41,440 nt of DNA. Source: Sphingomonadales bacterium. GTDB lineage: Bacteria > Pseudomonadota > Alphaproteobacteria > Sphingomonadales > Sphingomonadaceae. A program made the translations under genes and the position numbers. The first letter of the stretch is position 1. The number at the start of each line of letters is the position of its first letter. The notes beneath the pieces are model-generated. The model was not told where the DNA came from and made no database searches. It saw only the letters and a list, made by a program, of their open reading frames with translations. The stretch spans positions 1 to 41,440 of the forward strand of contig JAIXUQ010000104.1 of assembly GCA_027483465.1 (NCBI GenBank), written 5' to 3'. Positions 18,379 to 28,274 of the stretch are shown in pieces.

Positions 18379-19155
18379 TTAAAGCAGTTGCTGCGCCAGC
18401 CGCATCAGGCTGGTGACGATCACCAGCACGCCGATGCAGATCACCGCGATGCCGGTGGGCAGGGTGCGGGTGAGGCGGGCGGCAAAGGGCGCCGCCACCA
18501 GCGCGCCGCCCACCAGGCCCAGCGCCAGCCCCGACACCGCCGACAGGCCGAGATTGCCGACCAGCACCAGGCTGACCGTGACCGCCACGATGGTTTCGCA
18601 CACCGTGCTGGCCCCCACCACATAGCGCGGGGTGCCGCCGCGTTCGATCAGGCTGCTGGTGACAAACGGGCCCCAGATGCCGGCCAGCGATTCCAGGATG
18701 CCGCCAAACAGGCCGATCACCACATGGCGCGGCTTGCCGGTTTCGGGGGCGCCCGAGCGCCTGGGCCGGCGGGCCCGCCACAGCACCAATATCCCCACCA
18801 ACAGCAAGTAAAGATTGACAAAAAGCTTGAGCTGATCGCCATTGACCGAGATCAGGATCAGCGATCCGATCAGCGCCCCGGCGATGCCGCCCAGCGCCAG
18901 CCGCCACAGGCTGGAACCGCTGATATTGCCTTCCTTCACATGCGCGGCCGAGGCGGCGGCGCCGGTGACGATCTTGGCGGCGTTCACCGTGGCGCTCACG
19001 CTGCGCGGATCCAGCCCGGTGCTGCTGAGCAGCGTGTAAGACAGGACGCCAAAGCCCATCCCCAGCGAGCCATCGAGCAGTTGCGCCACGAACCCCACCG
19101 CCAGCGCGGCCAGAAAGCCCGGTTCCGCCAGCAGGCTGGTCAGCGCCTCAACCAT
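18379..19155 (-). CDS. TauE/SafE (TSUP) family membrane permease
   Basis: A 258-aa inner-membrane protein of the sulfite exporter TauE/SafE family. Two related halves are visible: GFVAQLLDGSLGMGFGVLS with the following SATVNAAKIVTGAAAS, and GLFGGILESLAGIWGPFVTS with VVGASTVCETIVA. These are the paired repeats of the family, with about eight membrane helices. I chose the ATG at 19155 (MVEALTSLL), because the 24 extra residues from an in-frame start at 19227 look non-coding. No strong ribosome binding site is visible. The substrate cannot be told from sequence; known members move sulfite, sulfoacetate or other small organic anions. Confidence 0.85.
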   Translation of the reverse strand: MVEALTSLLAEPGFLAALAVGFVAQLLDGSLGMGFGVLSYTLLSSTGLDPRSVSATVNAAKIVTGAAASAAHVKEGNISGSSLWRLALGGIAGALIGSLILISVNGDQLKLFVNLYLLLVGILVLWRARRPRRSGAPETGKPRHVVIGLFGGILESLAGIWGPFVTSSLIERGGTPRYVVGASTVCETIVAVTVSLVLVGNLGLSAVSGLALGLVGGALVAAPFAARLTRTLPTGIAVICIGVLVIVTSLMRLAQQLL

Positions 19156-19415
19156 GGCCCAAACCTGTGGCAAAGGTGGCGGCATTCTGGCCATCGGTGA
19201 CGCCAAACGGGCCGCGCGTGGCATCACGCCGGCCCCCGGTGACGGCGGGCCGGCCCCCGGTGACGGCCGGTTGGCGCGGCCGCCGGGCCGGCATCAAGAC
19301 GGGCAAAATGGCCATTGGTCAGGGCCGGAACGATGGCAGGCTTGGCCAGCCGTGCCAATGCCGGTGCGGCCAAGCCGTGGTATCAGGCGGCCAAGCTGAG
19401 CCTTCAAGCCGGGCT
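19156..19415. other. Intergenic region with a 21-bp tandem repeat
   Basis: No gene is supported in this stretch between the TauE/SafE gene and the end of the FAD oxidase gene. It contains a GC-rich block, GGCCCCCGGTGACGG, at 19231-19245 and again at 19252-19266, a period of 21 bp. Short open frames here have no ribosome binding site and no recognisable family. The TauE/SafE promoter should lie near its left end. Confidence 0.5.
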
Positions 19416-20948
19416 TCAGGTGAGGCCGGCGGCATCCGTCCACGGGCTGGCAAACACGGCGGCCGCCGCCGGGCTGGGCGCCATCAGTTCGGCCCGCGCC
19501 GCCCGCCACTCGTCCAGCGCCGGGCCATAGGCGGCGGCCAGGCTGGCCGGGGTGATCTGATTGAGCTTGCCCCAATGTTCGGCATGCGGGATGCCGGCGG
19601 CGCGCACATCGGCCACCACGCGCGCCATCACGGCGCGGGTGGCCGGCATGTCGATCCCGTCCACATCGATGATGGCTGACCGGTCAAAGCGGATGAAGCC
19701 GATCAGCGCCGGGGAGCGGGTGGCATAGCGCACCGCAAAGGCCACCGGCGCCGGGCCCACCGCCGCCACCGCGCCATGGCAGATGGCCAGCACATCATGC
19801 ACGCGCGCCACCGGCACCGCCAGCGAGGCCCCGGCCTGCCCGGCGCGCGGGGTGGTGAAATTGAAGGTCTGGCCCCAGCTGGTCAGGCGGCTGCCATCGA
19901 TGGGCGAAAGTTCGCCGGCCAACACCGCCTTGGTGATCGGCGGGATCAGGCCGGGCGCCGCTGCCATGATGTTGGCCACCACCACCGCCAGGTTGAAGCC
20001 CGGCCCGCGCTTGGGGTTGATGCTGTAATCCAGCACATGATCATCCTGCCAGGCGCGCTGATAGCCGGCGGTGATCACCACATGGCCGGCATCGATATGG
20101 TCGGCCACCACCGCCTGCAGGAAATAGGGCCGGCGCGGCTGCCCATCGGGGCCCACCTGCCCCGGCAGGCCGGCGCCGGCCGGATCGCCGCCGGCAATGG
20201 CGGCCGTCAGCGCCGGGGTCAGCGGCAGCCGCTGCCGGTGCATTTCCATCAGGAAGCGCGGCCGGCTTTCCACCACCACGGCATGGATCACCCCCAGCGC
20301 GCCCAGCCCCACCAGCGCGGCGGCAAACAGCCGGTCATCGCGCACAAGGGTGGCGCCCAGCATCGCCGCCAGCCGGCCATCGGTGACAGGGCGGCTCTCC
20401 GGCTCGATCCACAGGTTGCGATCGGGCGCGGGGATCAGCTGGATCGCCCGCACCTGGCCCTCGATGCCGGGGTGATCCACCGCCGAGCCATGGGTGCCAC
20501 AGCTCATCGCGCCCACGATGGTCTGCCCGTTCGAAGCCCCGGTGGTGGCCAGCGAACGGCCGCGCTTTTCCAGCCACATGTTGAGTTCAGCGACGCTGAT
20601 CCCGGTCTGGCACAGCACCAGCCCTTCGGGATCGCCGGCAAAGCCCGGCGCGACATGGCTGGCCGGCACCGGAAACAGCTGGTTGGCATAGCCGGTGGCC
20701 AGCGGCCAGCCGCCGGGGATGCTGGCCACCGGCGAAAAGGCCCAGGTGGCGCCGTGGGCGCGCAATTGCCGCCCCTGCGCGATGGCCGCCGCGATGCGCT
20801 GCTGCACCGCCTCGGCACTGTCGCGCATGTCGTCCAGGCTGGGGCTGGTGTCGCGGTGCAGTTCCAGCCGCGCCGCCACCGGCACATTTTTTTCGGTGTA
20901 ATGGAAATTGTGCCAGGTGGTTTCGGGCACTTCGACGATGCGGGCCAT
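19416..20948 (-). CDS. FAD-binding oxidase, aldonolactone oxidase-like
   Basis: A 510-aa flavoprotein of the VAO/FAD_binding_4 type. The FAD-binding loop is at about residues 133-157 (LATTGASNGQTIVGAMSCGTHGSA), preceded by RAHGATWAFSPVASIPGG. Near the C-terminus EHWGKLNQI resembles the HWGK motif of D-arabinono-1,4-lactone and L-gulonolactone oxidases. The substrate is uncertain; cholesterol oxidase-like members share the fold. No signal peptide is visible. It is the second gene after a small lipoprotein on the same strand, with a 12-nt gap, so the two are probably co-transcribed. Confidence 0.75.
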   Translation of the reverse strand: MARIVEVPETTWHNFHYTEKNVPVAARLELHRDTSPSLDDMRDSAEAVQQRIAAAIAQGRQLRAHGATWAFSPVASIPGGWPLATGYANQLFPVPASHVAPGFAGDPEGLVLCQTGISVAELNMWLEKRGRSLATTGASNGQTIVGAMSCGTHGSAVDHPGIEGQVRAIQLIPAPDRNLWIEPESRPVTDGRLAAMLGATLVRDDRLFAAALVGLGALGVIHAVVVESRPRFLMEMHRQRLPLTPALTAAIAGGDPAGAGLPGQVGPDGQPRRPYFLQAVVADHIDAGHVVITAGYQRAWQDDHVLDYSINPKRGPGFNLAVVVANIMAAAPGLIPPITKAVLAGELSPIDGSRLTSWGQTFNFTTPRAGQAGASLAVPVARVHDVLAICHGAVAAVGPAPVAFAVRYATRSPALIGFIRFDRSAIIDVDGIDMPATRAVMARVVADVRAAGIPHAEHWGKLNQITPASLAAAYGPALDEWRAARAELMAPSPAAAAVFASPWTDAAGLT

Positions 20949-20960
20949 GGGCGTTGTCCT

Positions 20961-21278
20961 TCAGCCGGGCGGGATGGCGCCTTCGCCGGTGGGCAGCTTG
21001 GCGCATTTATACTCCACCTCGGCCGGCTGCCAGAAACCCAGCGTGACCACGGTGGCCAGCGCCTGCCACAGCGAGGTGCGCACCCTGACTTCGGACATCA
21101 CGTTGGTGGCGGCGCAGCGTTCAGCCTTCTTGGGATCTTCGATGGCACCCCAGGCCAGCGCATGGCTGGTGGAGCGGTGGACATATTGATCGCCATGATT
21201 GGGCACCGGCACGGTCAGCCGGTGCTGGGCACAGCCGGCCAGCAGCAGCAGAGCAACCAAGGCGGCGGCGTTGCGCAT
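20961..21278 (-). CDS. Small Bor-like lipoprotein
   Basis: A 105-aa lipoprotein. The N-terminus MRNAAALVALLLLAGC is a signal with a LLAGC lipobox. The mature part has a cysteine (AERCAATNV), then VRVRTSLWQALATVVTLGFWQPAEVEYKC. This resembles the Bor/Iss lipoprotein pattern of a central cysteine, a V-rich strand, a TFGIYTP-like block and a terminal cysteine. That resemblance is by eye. The start is set by a GGGGGAG site 6 nt upstream. It is upstream of the FAD oxidase in the same operon. Function unknown. Confidence 0.65.
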   Translation of the reverse strand: MRNAAALVALLLLAGCAQHRLTVPVPNHGDQYVHRSTSHALAWGAIEDPKKAERCAATNVMSEVRVRTSLWQALATVVTLGFWQPAEVEYKCAKLPTGEGAIPPG

Positions 21279-21281
21279 CAC

Positions 21282-21300
21282 CCATTCTCCCCCAGAATGG
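21282..21300 (-). promoter_or_regulatory. Hairpin around the lipoprotein ribosome binding site
   Basis: A perfect 7-bp inverted repeat (CCATTCT and AGAATGG, 21282-21288 and 21294-21300) flanks a five-base loop. In the minus-strand transcript this loop holds the G-run of the Shine-Dalgarno sequence for the lipoprotein gene. It could tune translation, or it may be chance. Confidence 0.3.
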
Positions 21301-21403
21301 TGCTGATCCTGCCATTCATTTGGCGGCCCGAACAGCGAAAAGCGCGTGACGCTGTGGCCCGGCTGGCTTAATCCCGGTGGTTGAACAACAGGAGCAGAGT
21401 TTC

Positions 21404-22342
21404 GTGAACAATCCGTTGCCGGGATTGCCGCTGATCGAATCGCCGCTGTTCCCGCACCTGCTGCCATCGCTGGGGTTTTCGGCCGAAGAGGCACGCATCG
21501 CCACCGATCTGTTCACCAACGGTTTTGCGGTGTTCGATTTTCCCGATGCCGCGCTGGATGAACGCATCGCCCGCATAAAGGCCGATCTGGGCCCGCGCTA
21601 TGGCGTGGATTTCGCCGATCCGGCCGCCGACAAGACGAATGGCGAGCGCCGCATCCAGGATGCCTGGGCCAGCCATGAGGATGTGCGCGCCATCGCCGCC
21701 AATGCCGATGTGCTGGCGCTGCTCGGCCGGCTCTATGGCCGCGCCGCCTTTCCGTTCCAGACGCTGAATTTCCCGGTGGGCACCCAGCAGGATGCCCATT
21801 CGGATTCGGTGCATTTTTCCAGCCTGCCCGAACGCTTCATGTGCGGCGTGTGGCTGGCGATGGAGGATGTCGGCCCCGATGCCGGGCCGTTGTTTTACGT
21901 GCCGGGATCGCACCGCTGGCCGGTGATCGGCAACGCGCTGATCGGCCGGCGCGGCTTTGGCAGCGAACTGAATTCGGCGCAGGATCCCTATGGCCCGGCG
22001 TGGGCGGCGCTGTGCGAAGCCCATGGCGCGGCCCCGCAGACCTTTCTGGCCCGAAAGGGCCAGGCGCTGATCTGGTGTGCCAATCTGCTGCACGGCGGTT
22101 CGGTGCAGCATGATCCGCGCCTGACGCGCTGGAGCCAGGTGACCCATTATTATTTCGAGGATTGCATCTATTACACCCCGGCCTTTTCCGACGAGGCGCT
22201 GGGCCGGCTGCAACTGCGCCAGATCAGGGCCATCAGCGACGGCCAGCCCCGGCCCAACCGCTATCTGGGCGAATGCATCGACCCGCCGCCGAAACGGCCG
22301 TCGCTGAAACGCCGGCTCAGGCGGTTGCTGGGGATCAACTGA
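21404..22342 (+). CDS. Phytanoyl-CoA dioxygenase (PhyH) family protein
   Basis: A 312-aa protein of the Fe(II)/2-oxoglutarate PhyH superfamily. The metal triad is visible: H132 and D134 in DAHSDSVHF, and the distal H230 in ANLLHGGSVQ. R242 in LTRWSQVTHYYF is the probable 2-oxoglutarate ligand. PLFYVPGSHRWPV is also typical. I chose the GTG at 21404 because AGGAG lies 9 nt upstream; an in-frame GTG at 21377 would add nine residues. It is divergent from the lipoprotein gene. The substrate cannot be predicted. The basic tail RPSLKRRLRRLLG is unusual and may be an amphipathic helix. Confidence 0.8.
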   Translation: MNNPLPGLPLIESPLFPHLLPSLGFSAEEARIATDLFTNGFAVFDFPDAALDERIARIKADLGPRYGVDFADPAADKTNGERRIQDAWASHEDVRAIAANADVLALLGRLYGRAAFPFQTLNFPVGTQQDAHSDSVHFSSLPERFMCGVWLAMEDVGPDAGPLFYVPGSHRWPVIGNALIGRRGFGSELNSAQDPYGPAWAALCEAHGAAPQTFLARKGQALIWCANLLHGGSVQHDPRLTRWSQVTHYYFEDCIYYTPAFSDEALGRLQLRQIRAISDGQPRPNRYLGECIDPPPKRPSLKRRLRRLLGIN

Positions 22343-22358
22343 AAACGATGACGCTCCT

Positions 22359-23072
22359 TTAAAAATCAACTTTCTTACTAATTATGCCTTGAATTATTTC
22401 ACTACTATCTATGCATGACAGTAATTCGTGGCCTATTTGACGAACTGTCTTTAGGTGGAGATTTGATGCATCGAGAAGTGGATGATCGGTCGGCAATGAA
22501 ATTCCAACGTCTCCATTTTTGCTTATTGATATGTGATCGCCAAATTTCATGAACCTAAAATATGCTTCATCAGATATTGTACTATCTACATGAGCTCCTC
22601 CGTGTTGATTCCGCATAGACAATATCAGAAACTTCCGAGACATTCTCAGTCCGGAGGAATTACAGTAGACAATGCCATCCCACCATTCGCTGAAAGCTAT
22701 ACTCTTAGCTACATCATCATATGCTCCCAGAGGCGGCTTAACTTCCCATCCCGTATCAGTGCTTCCGATAACGAGAAGCGGTGGCCCAGAAGATGCGACT
22801 CTAGGATCTGATGATTTAATAGTAGAAGTATCTGGTAAAAAAATTTCTCGCTTAAGGTTCAATAATGATAAAATTGATTTTGATCGTTTAGAAGCTATGT
22901 TGTCGTGGCATATGATATGAACCTTCAATGCAATATTTTTTGCTTCTCGCAGATTGCCGTCATCATAAGCAAAGCACGCTCGCCTTAGGTCGGAAATCTG
23001 ATCAATGAAAGATTCAATAATTTCTTCTCTCGAAAGAACGTATGTAAATCGTTTTGGGTCTTTTGTTGTCAT
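22359..23072 (-). CDS. Hypothetical protein on an AT-rich foreign segment
   Basis: A 237-aa soluble protein without signal or membrane segment. I cannot assign a function. Base composition is near 40% GC, against roughly two-thirds GC around it, and it uses AT-ending codons rare in the neighbours, so it was probably acquired recently. Visible features are a helical N-terminus with DLRRACFAYDDGNLREAKNIALKVHIICHD and a motif RNQHGGAHVDST at about residues 152-163. From memory, a similar pair of features recurs in uncharacterised island-borne proteins, but I cannot verify this. The ATG at 23072 has only a weak AAAG-type binding site. It lies next to a broken antitoxin gene. Confidence 0.7.
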   Translation of the reverse strand: MTTKDPKRFTYVLSREEIIESFIDQISDLRRACFAYDDGNLREAKNIALKVHIICHDNIASKRSKSILSLLNLKREIFLPDTSTIKSSDPRVASSGPPLLVIGSTDTGWEVKPPLGAYDDVAKSIAFSEWWDGIVYCNSSGLRMSRKFLILSMRNQHGGAHVDSTISDEAYFRFMKFGDHISISKNGDVGISLPTDHPLLDASNLHLKTVRQIGHELLSCIDSSEIIQGIISKKVDF

Positions 23073-23140
23073 CGTTCTTTGTGTAGGGTGCTTCTATCGG
23101 TGTAGTCAAGCTTCGTCAGCCCGCTGTATGGCGTGGTTCT

Positions 23141-23401
23141 CTACATGCAACATCTCCATGCGGGCGGTTCGCTGAACAGCGGGTTCTTCTGGGCAGCGGA
23201 CGGCACGGCCAGCATCAGGAGGGCAAGGGCAAGAGGGCGCATGGGGCCGGTCGGGCGGCCGGGCTTGCGCACCAGCACGTCCATCACCCCGGCCAGCGCT
23301 GCCACCGCATCGGCCGGGCGGGCGCGGGCGAAATCGGCCGCGGTCCATTCCGGATTGTCCGCATCGGGGCGGCCATCGCTGGTGGGCAGATCAGAGGCCA
23401 T
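23141..23401 (-). pseudogene. Truncated BrnA-like antitoxin fragment
   Basis: An 86-codon ORF starting at 23401 with AAAGGAA upstream. Its first half, DNPEWTAADFARARPADAV and on to VRKPGRP, matches the N-terminus of BrnA-type antitoxins. The expected DNA-binding part after GRP (a ribbon-helix-helix with a SLRLD-type strand) is absent. Instead the frame continues into PMRPLALALLMLAVPSAAQ, which looks like an unrelated signal peptide, and then stops. No BrnT-like toxin gene is visible. I read this as a remnant cut at the edge of the AT-rich segment. It could still be a short expressed protein. Confidence 0.5.
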
Positions 23402-23501
23402 GGCGGTTCCTTTCCCGGGCATTGGCGCGGCGCCGGGCCCCTTGTGCTGTAAATGGAGAAAATGGCCCGGACAAGGGCGGCGCGTGGCCCGGTCAGCGGC
23501 C

Positions 23502-24203
23502 TCACACCGGCGGCAGCGCCCAATCGATGGGGGGGTGGCCTTGCTGTTCGAGCCACTGGTTGGTGCGGCTGAAATGGCGGCAGCCGAAGAAGCCATTGTG
23601 GGCTGACAGGGGCGAGGGGTGGGGGGCTTTCAGCAGCAGGTGGCGGGCGGGATCGACGAAGCCGGCCTTTTTCTGGGCATGGCTGCCCCACAGCAGGAAG
23701 GCGCACGCCGTTTCGCGCGCCGCCACCAGCCGGATCACCGCATCGGTGAAGCCTTCCCAGCCGCGGCCCTGGTGGCTGGCGGCCAGCCCCTGTTCCACCG
23801 TCAGGCAGGTGTTGAGCAGCAGCACGCCCTGGCGCGCCCAATGTTCCAGAAAGCCGTGGCGGGCCGGCGCGATGCCCAGATCGGCCTCTAATTCCTTGTA
23901 GATGTTGACGAGGCTGGGCGGCACCCGCACGCCGGGGCGCACCGAAAAGGCGAGGCCATGGGCCTGGCCGGGGCCGTGATACGGGTCCTGCCCCAGGATG
24001 ACCACCCGCACAGAATCGAGCGGGGTGAGATCGAGGGCGCGGAACCACTCGCTGCCACGCGGGAAGATCGCCTTGCCGGCGGCCTTTTCGGCGGTGAGAA
24101 AGGCTTTCAGTGCCGCCATCTGCGGGGAGGCGAACTGGCCGGCCAGCGGCACGCGCCAGCTTTCGTGCAGGCGCACCTGATCGACGGCAATGGCCTCCAC
24201 CAT
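23502..24203 (-). CDS. ung: Uracil-DNA glycosylase, family 1
   Basis: A 233-aa DNA repair enzyme that removes uracil from DNA. The water-activating motif GQDPYH is at residues 71-76 with catalytic D73. The DNA-intercalation motif HPSPLSAH is at 195-202. [13 protein letters not shown] and [12 protein letters not shown] are also conserved. The ATG at 24203 gives a normal length; a longer ORF to 24290 runs back into the cytochrome b561 gene. It starts one base after the stop of cytochrome b561, so the two are probably read together. Nothing links its function to the neighbours. Confidence 0.95.
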   Translation of the reverse strand: MVEAIAVDQVRLHESWRVPLAGQFASPQMAALKAFLTAEKAAGKAIFPRGSEWFRALDLTPLDSVRVVILGQDPYHGPGQAHGLAFSVRPGVRVPPSLVNIYKELEADLGIAPARHGFLEHWARQGVLLLNTCLTVEQGLAASHQGRGWEGFTDAVIRLVAARETACAFLLWGSHAQKKAGFVDPARHLLLKAPHPSPLSAHNGFFGCRHFSRTNQWLEQQGHPPIDWALPPV

Positions 24204-24204
24204 C

Positions 24205-24750
24205 TCAGACGCCGGCGCGGCGGCCCTTGCCCAGCCCCATGCGCACCAGCAGATTGTCGCGATCGAGCAGCTGGTGCTTGACGAGGGCAAGGAGGTGCAG
24301 CGCCAGCAGCGCCAGCATCACCCAGCCCAGGGTTTCGTGCAGTTCATGGGCGCTGTCGGCCACCGCCTTGTCCACGCCGAACTTGGGCACATCGGTGATG
24401 CCAAAGAAGCTCAAGGGCCGCGTGTTGCGATCGGCCATCACCCAGCCGGTGAGCGGCAGCGCCAGCATGACGAGGTAGAAGCCGCCATGGCCGGCCTTGG
24501 CCAGCAGCCGTTCGCCGCTGGTGAAATAATGCGGGAAATCGGGCGGCGGATTGGCCAGCCGCCAGCCCAGCCGCACCAGGCTGAGCGCGATGATGGTGAG
24601 GCCGAAGCTTTTGTGCAGGCCCATCACCAGGCTGCGCTGGCCGCCTTCGGTGGGCACGAAATCATGCAGAAAGCCCCCGGCCAGATTGCCGATGATCATC
24701 ACTGCCATCAGCCAATGCAGGATGATGGCGCCCTTGCTGTAGCGGTTCAC
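24205..24750 (-). CDS. Cytochrome b561 family protein
   Basis: A 181-aa membrane cytochrome. Four helices are visible, beginning at about residues 9, 45, 90 and 135. Likely haem-ligand histidines are H12 (ILHWLMA), H46 (GLHKSFGL), H138 (HELHETLGW) and H152 (LALHLLAL). This is the standard bacterial b561 plan for quinone-linked electron transfer. It lies 36 nt downstream of acsA on the same strand, at the end of the PQQ-linked operon, so it may serve that respiratory chain, though b561 genes occur in many settings. Confidence 0.85.
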   Translation of the reverse strand: MNRYSKGAIILHWLMAVMIIGNLAGGFLHDFVPTEGGQRSLVMGLHKSFGLTIIALSLVRLGWRLANPPPDFPHYFTSGERLLAKAGHGGFYLVMLALPLTGWVMADRNTRPLSFFGITDVPKFGVDKAVADSAHELHETLGWVMLALLALHLLALVKHQLLDRDNLLVRMGLGKGRRAGV

Positions 24751-24786
24751 CCGCGATTCTCCCCCTCAGCGACCCTCTGGCGGAGT

Positions 24787-26727
24787 CTAGGCGGGAACCG
24801 GGCGCGTGTCGATAAGCGCTTCAACCACGGTGGGATCGGCCAGGGTGCTGGTGTCGCCCAGGCTGGCGGTGTCATTCTCGGCGATCTTGCGCAGGATGCG
24901 GCGCATGATCTTGCCGCTGCGGGTTTTGGGCAGGCCGGGGGCGAAATGGATGGCATCGGGCGTGGCGATCGGGCCGATCTCGCGCCGCACCCAGGCGATC
25001 AGCTCGCGGCGCAAGGCTTCGCTGGCCTCCTCCCCGGCGTTCAGGATCACATAGGCATAGATGCCCTGGCCCTTCAGATCATGGGCCACGCCCACCACCG
25101 CGGCCTCGGCCACCAGCGGGTGGGCAACCAGCGCCGATTCCACCTCGGCCGAACCCATGCGGTGGCCCGAAACATTGATCACATCATCAACGCGCCCGGT
25201 GATCCAGTGATAGCCATCCGCGTCGCGCCGGCAGCCATCGCCGGTGAAATAGAGGCCGGGGAAGGTGGAGAAATAGGCCTCGAAAAAGCGCGCCGGATCG
25301 CCCCACAGGCCGATCATCTGGCCCGGCCACGACCGGGCGATGCACAGATTGCCCTCGATGGCGCCAGCCAGGTGGCTGCCTTCGCCATCGACCAGCACCG
25401 GCTCCACGCCGAACATCGGCAGGCTGGCCGAACCGGGCTTCAGCGCGGTGGCGCCGGGCAGCGGGGTGATCAGCGCGCCGCCGGTTTCGGTTTGCCACCA
25501 GGTGTCGACAATGGGGCAGCGGCGGCCGCCGACAACGCGGTGATACCAGTCCCAGGCTTCGGGGTTGATCGGCTCGCCCACGCTGCCCAGCAGGCGCAGC
25601 GACGAGAGATCATGCGCCTTCACCCAGGCCTCGCCCTCGCGCATCAGGGCGCGGATGGCGGTGGGCGCGGTGTAGAGGATGGTGACGCGCCATTTTTCGA
25701 CAATCTGCCAAAAACGGCCATGATCGGGGTGGCTGGGCACGCCTTCGAACATCAGGCTGGTGGCGCCGTTGGCGAGCGGGCCATAGACGCCATAGCTGTG
25801 CCCCGTCACCCAGCCGATATCGGCGGTGCACCAATAGACGTCGCCGGGCCGGTGATCAAAGACGAGATGGTGCGTGAGCGCCGCCCACACGAGATAGCCG
25901 CCCGATGCATGCAGCACGCCCTTAGGCTTGCCGGTGGAGCCGCTGGTGTAGAGGATGAACAGCGGATCGCCGGCGTCCATCACCTCGGGCGGGCAGTGGG
26001 CGGCCACGTGCGGCAGCAGTTCGTCCAGATAGTCATCCCGCCCGGCCTGCATGGCCACCGGGCCGCCGGTGCGCCGCACCACCAGCACGCGCGCCACATC
26101 GGGGCAGTGCGCCAGCGCCGCATCCACATTGGCCTTCAGCGGCACATGGCGGCCGGCGCGCAGGCCTTCATCGGCGGTGATGACGACCTTCGCGCCGCAA
26201 TCGGCGATGCGACCGGCCAGCGCCTCGGGCGAGAAGCCGCCGAACACCACGGCATGGATGGCGCCGATGCGGGCACAGGCCAGCATGGCGGCGGCGGCTT
26301 CGGGGATCATCGGCAGATAGAGCACCACCCGGTCTCCGGGGCGCACCCCTTCGGCCTTGAGCACATTGGCGATGCGGCAGGTGAGGGCGTGGAGATCGGC
26401 ATAGGTGAGGATGCGGCTGTCGGCCGGATCATCGCCTTCCCAGATGATCGCCGGCTGGTTGGCGCGGGTGGCCAGATGCCGGTCAAGGCAGTTGGCGGCA
26501 ACATTCAGCTGGCCATCGCCAAACCAGCGTATGCCGAAATCGCCGGCGTGATAGCTGCTGGCATCGGCGCGGGTGAAGGGGCGGATCCAGTCGATGATCT
26601 GCGCCTCGCGCGCCCAGAAGGCCTCGGGATCGGTCAGGCTCTCGGCGTGGAGCCGTTGATAGGCGGCGGCATCGACATGGGCGCTGGCGGCCCAGGCGGC
26701 GGGAACGGGAAACAGGGGTTCGGCCAT
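24787..26727 (-). CDS. acsA: Acetyl-CoA synthetase
   Basis: A 646-aa AMP-forming enzyme that turns acetate, ATP and CoA into acetyl-CoA. The P-loop-like motif [12 protein letters not shown], the WWQTETGG block and [17 protein letters not shown] are all present. The catalytic, acetylatable lysine is K606 in TRSGKIMRR. The start at 26727 follows AAGGAG by 7 nt. It lies 58 nt after the porin gene on the same strand. In this setting it would consume the acetate made by the alcohol and aldehyde dehydrogenases encoded nearby. Acs and PQQ alcohol oxidation genes are also linked in pseudomonads. Confidence 0.95.
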   Translation of the reverse strand: MAEPLFPVPAAWAASAHVDAAAYQRLHAESLTDPEAFWAREAQIIDWIRPFTRADASSYHAGDFGIRWFGDGQLNVAANCLDRHLATRANQPAIIWEGDDPADSRILTYADLHALTCRIANVLKAEGVRPGDRVVLYLPMIPEAAAAMLACARIGAIHAVVFGGFSPEALAGRIADCGAKVVITADEGLRAGRHVPLKANVDAALAHCPDVARVLVVRRTGGPVAMQAGRDDYLDELLPHVAAHCPPEVMDAGDPLFILYTSGSTGKPKGVLHASGGYLVWAALTHHLVFDHRPGDVYWCTADIGWVTGHSYGVYGPLANGATSLMFEGVPSHPDHGRFWQIVEKWRVTILYTAPTAIRALMREGEAWVKAHDLSSLRLLGSVGEPINPEAWDWYHRVVGGRRCPIVDTWWQTETGGALITPLPGATALKPGSASLPMFGVEPVLVDGEGSHLAGAIEGNLCIARSWPGQMIGLWGDPARFFEAYFSTFPGLYFTGDGCRRDADGYHWITGRVDDVINVSGHRMGSAEVESALVAHPLVAEAAVVGVAHDLKGQGIYAYVILNAGEEASEALRRELIAWVRREIGPIATPDAIHFAPGLPKTRSGKIMRRILRKIAENDTASLGDTSTLADPTVVEALIDTRPVPA

Positions 26728-26785
26728 GGCGATGCTCCTTTGCGGGGGGGTGTGGCCCGGCGGTGGCGGCCGCCGGGCCGGTGGT

Positions 26786-28201
26786 TCAGAAGAACAGGAT
26801 GGCGCCGGCGGCCACCGTGTCGGAACTGGCGCGGTTGCCGCCATGGGCGCTGCTGCGCGTGTGGGTATATTCGCCAACCAGCGTCACCCAGCTGGTCAGG
26901 CCATAGCGCAACTGGCCGACATAGCTGCTGTTGGCCTTGAGCAGGGTGGGGTTGACCTCGCCCCGGGTGAGATCAAGCCGGCTTTCCCCGTAGGACGCGC
27001 CCAGCGTGACCTTGCCGACCGTGTAGGTGCCCTGCAGGTAGAAGCCATCCGAACCGCGCGCCCGGCCGGCGCCATCGGTGGCCAGGATGAACAGGCCGGT
27101 GGTGCCCAGCCCCTTGCCGGTGTAGTAATAGCCCAGCAGCGACGCGCCGCCGGCGCTGACCTTGGCGCCGAAATCGAGGCCGCGGCCGTTGAAGCCCAGC
27201 CCGCCCACCGGCCGGTGATCCTGGCTGATACCCGACAACCAGGCATGCACGCCAACATCGCCGATCTTGCCATCGAAGGCCACGCGCGCCTGGAAGCCGG
27301 GCGTGCCGTTGATTTCCTGCGCGCCAAAGCTGTTCAAGGGCATGAACACCCCGGCCGAAACCTTGAAGCCATTGAAATCAGGCGAGGTGTAGGTGATCTG
27401 CGGCTGGAAATCGGTGTAGATGTAGCCCACGCCGATGCGGCCCAGCGTGGTGTTTGACGGGGCGGCATTGCCGGCCGCGGTGCCCACCGACAGCAGGGTG
27501 ATGTCGTTCAGGATCGCATCCTGGCCGAACAGGCCGATGGCGCGGCCGATCTTCACCTCGCCGAAACTGGCCTTGCCAAAGGTGAGATAGGTTTCGCGGG
27601 CATCGATGCCGCTGGTGGCCAGCGCCTGCGGATTGCCGGGCGTGTTGGCGCCGCCGTTGCCGGTGACGCTGTTGATGCCGGGATACAGGCCGAAATGCGC
27701 GCCCACATCCCAATCGCCCTGCTTGGTCGTCACATCCACTTTCAGGAAGCCCGGCAGCAGGCCGTTGCGCACCGACGAGGTGCTGCCGCCCACCGTGGCC
27801 AGCCCGCCGGCCACCGTGGTGCGGGCGCCGGGCCGCGTGCCGCTGTCGTGGGCATAGAAGCCGTTGATCGAGCCGGAGAAGGTGAGGGTGACATCGCCCA
27901 GTTCCAGCCCCACCCCGGATTTGGACATGGTGACAACCCGCTTGCCGCCCAGCGCCTCGGCAGCGGCCTGTTGCGGCGCCGGCATGGCGGCGGGCAGGGC
28001 CGCGGCCGGGGCCGGCTGGGCCTGTTTCAGCTTGGTGAGCGCGGCATATTCCTCGTCCGACAATATGCCCTTTTCCTTCAGCCGCAGCAGCAGCTGATCG
28101 GTGGCGTCGAGCGGATTGCCAGCCTGGACATTGGCGGTTTGGGCAGCGGCCGGCAGCGCGGCCAACAGGCCGATGGCGCCCAGCGCAATTGCGATCTTCA
28201 T
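26786..28201 (-). CDS. Porin-like outer-membrane protein with SHOCT-like helix
   Basis: A 471-aa protein. The signal peptide is about residues 1-21 ([21 protein letters not shown]). A short helix [23 protein letters not shown] then resembles a SHOCT motif or porin N-terminal coiled segment. An Ala/Pro linker leads into a beta-barrel that ends in AGAILFF. The ATG at 28201 follows a GGGGGAAG site. The substrate is unknown. The context suggests passage of alcohols or organic acids: it lies between the beta-propeller gene and acsA, and a weak copy of the PQQ-cluster motif sits 73 nt upstream. Confidence 0.78.
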   Translation of the reverse strand: MKIAIALGAIGLLAALPAAAQTANVQAGNPLDATDQLLLRLKEKGILSDEEYAALTKLKQAQPAPAAALPAAMPAPQQAAAEALGGKRVVTMSKSGVGLELGDVTLTFSGSINGFYAHDSGTRPGARTTVAGGLATVGGSTSSVRNGLLPGFLKVDVTTKQGDWDVGAHFGLYPGINSVTGNGGANTPGNPQALATSGIDARETYLTFGKASFGEVKIGRAIGLFGQDAILNDITLLSVGTAAGNAAPSNTTLGRIGVGYIYTDFQPQITYTSPDFNGFKVSAGVFMPLNSFGAQEINGTPGFQARVAFDGKIGDVGVHAWLSGISQDHRPVGGLGFNGRGLDFGAKVSAGGASLLGYYYTGKGLGTTGLFILATDGAGRARGSDGFYLQGTYTVGKVTLGASYGESRLDLTRGEVNPTLLKANSSYVGQLRYGLTSWVTLVGEYTHTRSSAHGGNRASSDTVAAGAILFF

Positions 28202-28274
28202 CTGTCTTCCCCCCTTGGGCACCGCTCCTTCCGAGCGGCTGGACCAGAAGGGTGGGGGAAGTGGGCAGCGGCCT

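Noticed and set aside
23106-23348. A minus-strand frame overlapping the antitoxin remnant in another phase.
   Set aside because: It is Arg/Pro/Gly-rich with no start signal. The overlapping frame at 23141-23401 has both a binding site and recognisable BrnA-like residues.
24190-26940. A 916-codon open frame on the plus strand opposite cytochrome b561, acsA and the start of ung.
   Set aside because: It is antisense to clear conserved genes, has His/Gln/Gly-rich low-complexity composition and no recognisable domain. Long antisense frames are expected in DNA this GC-rich.
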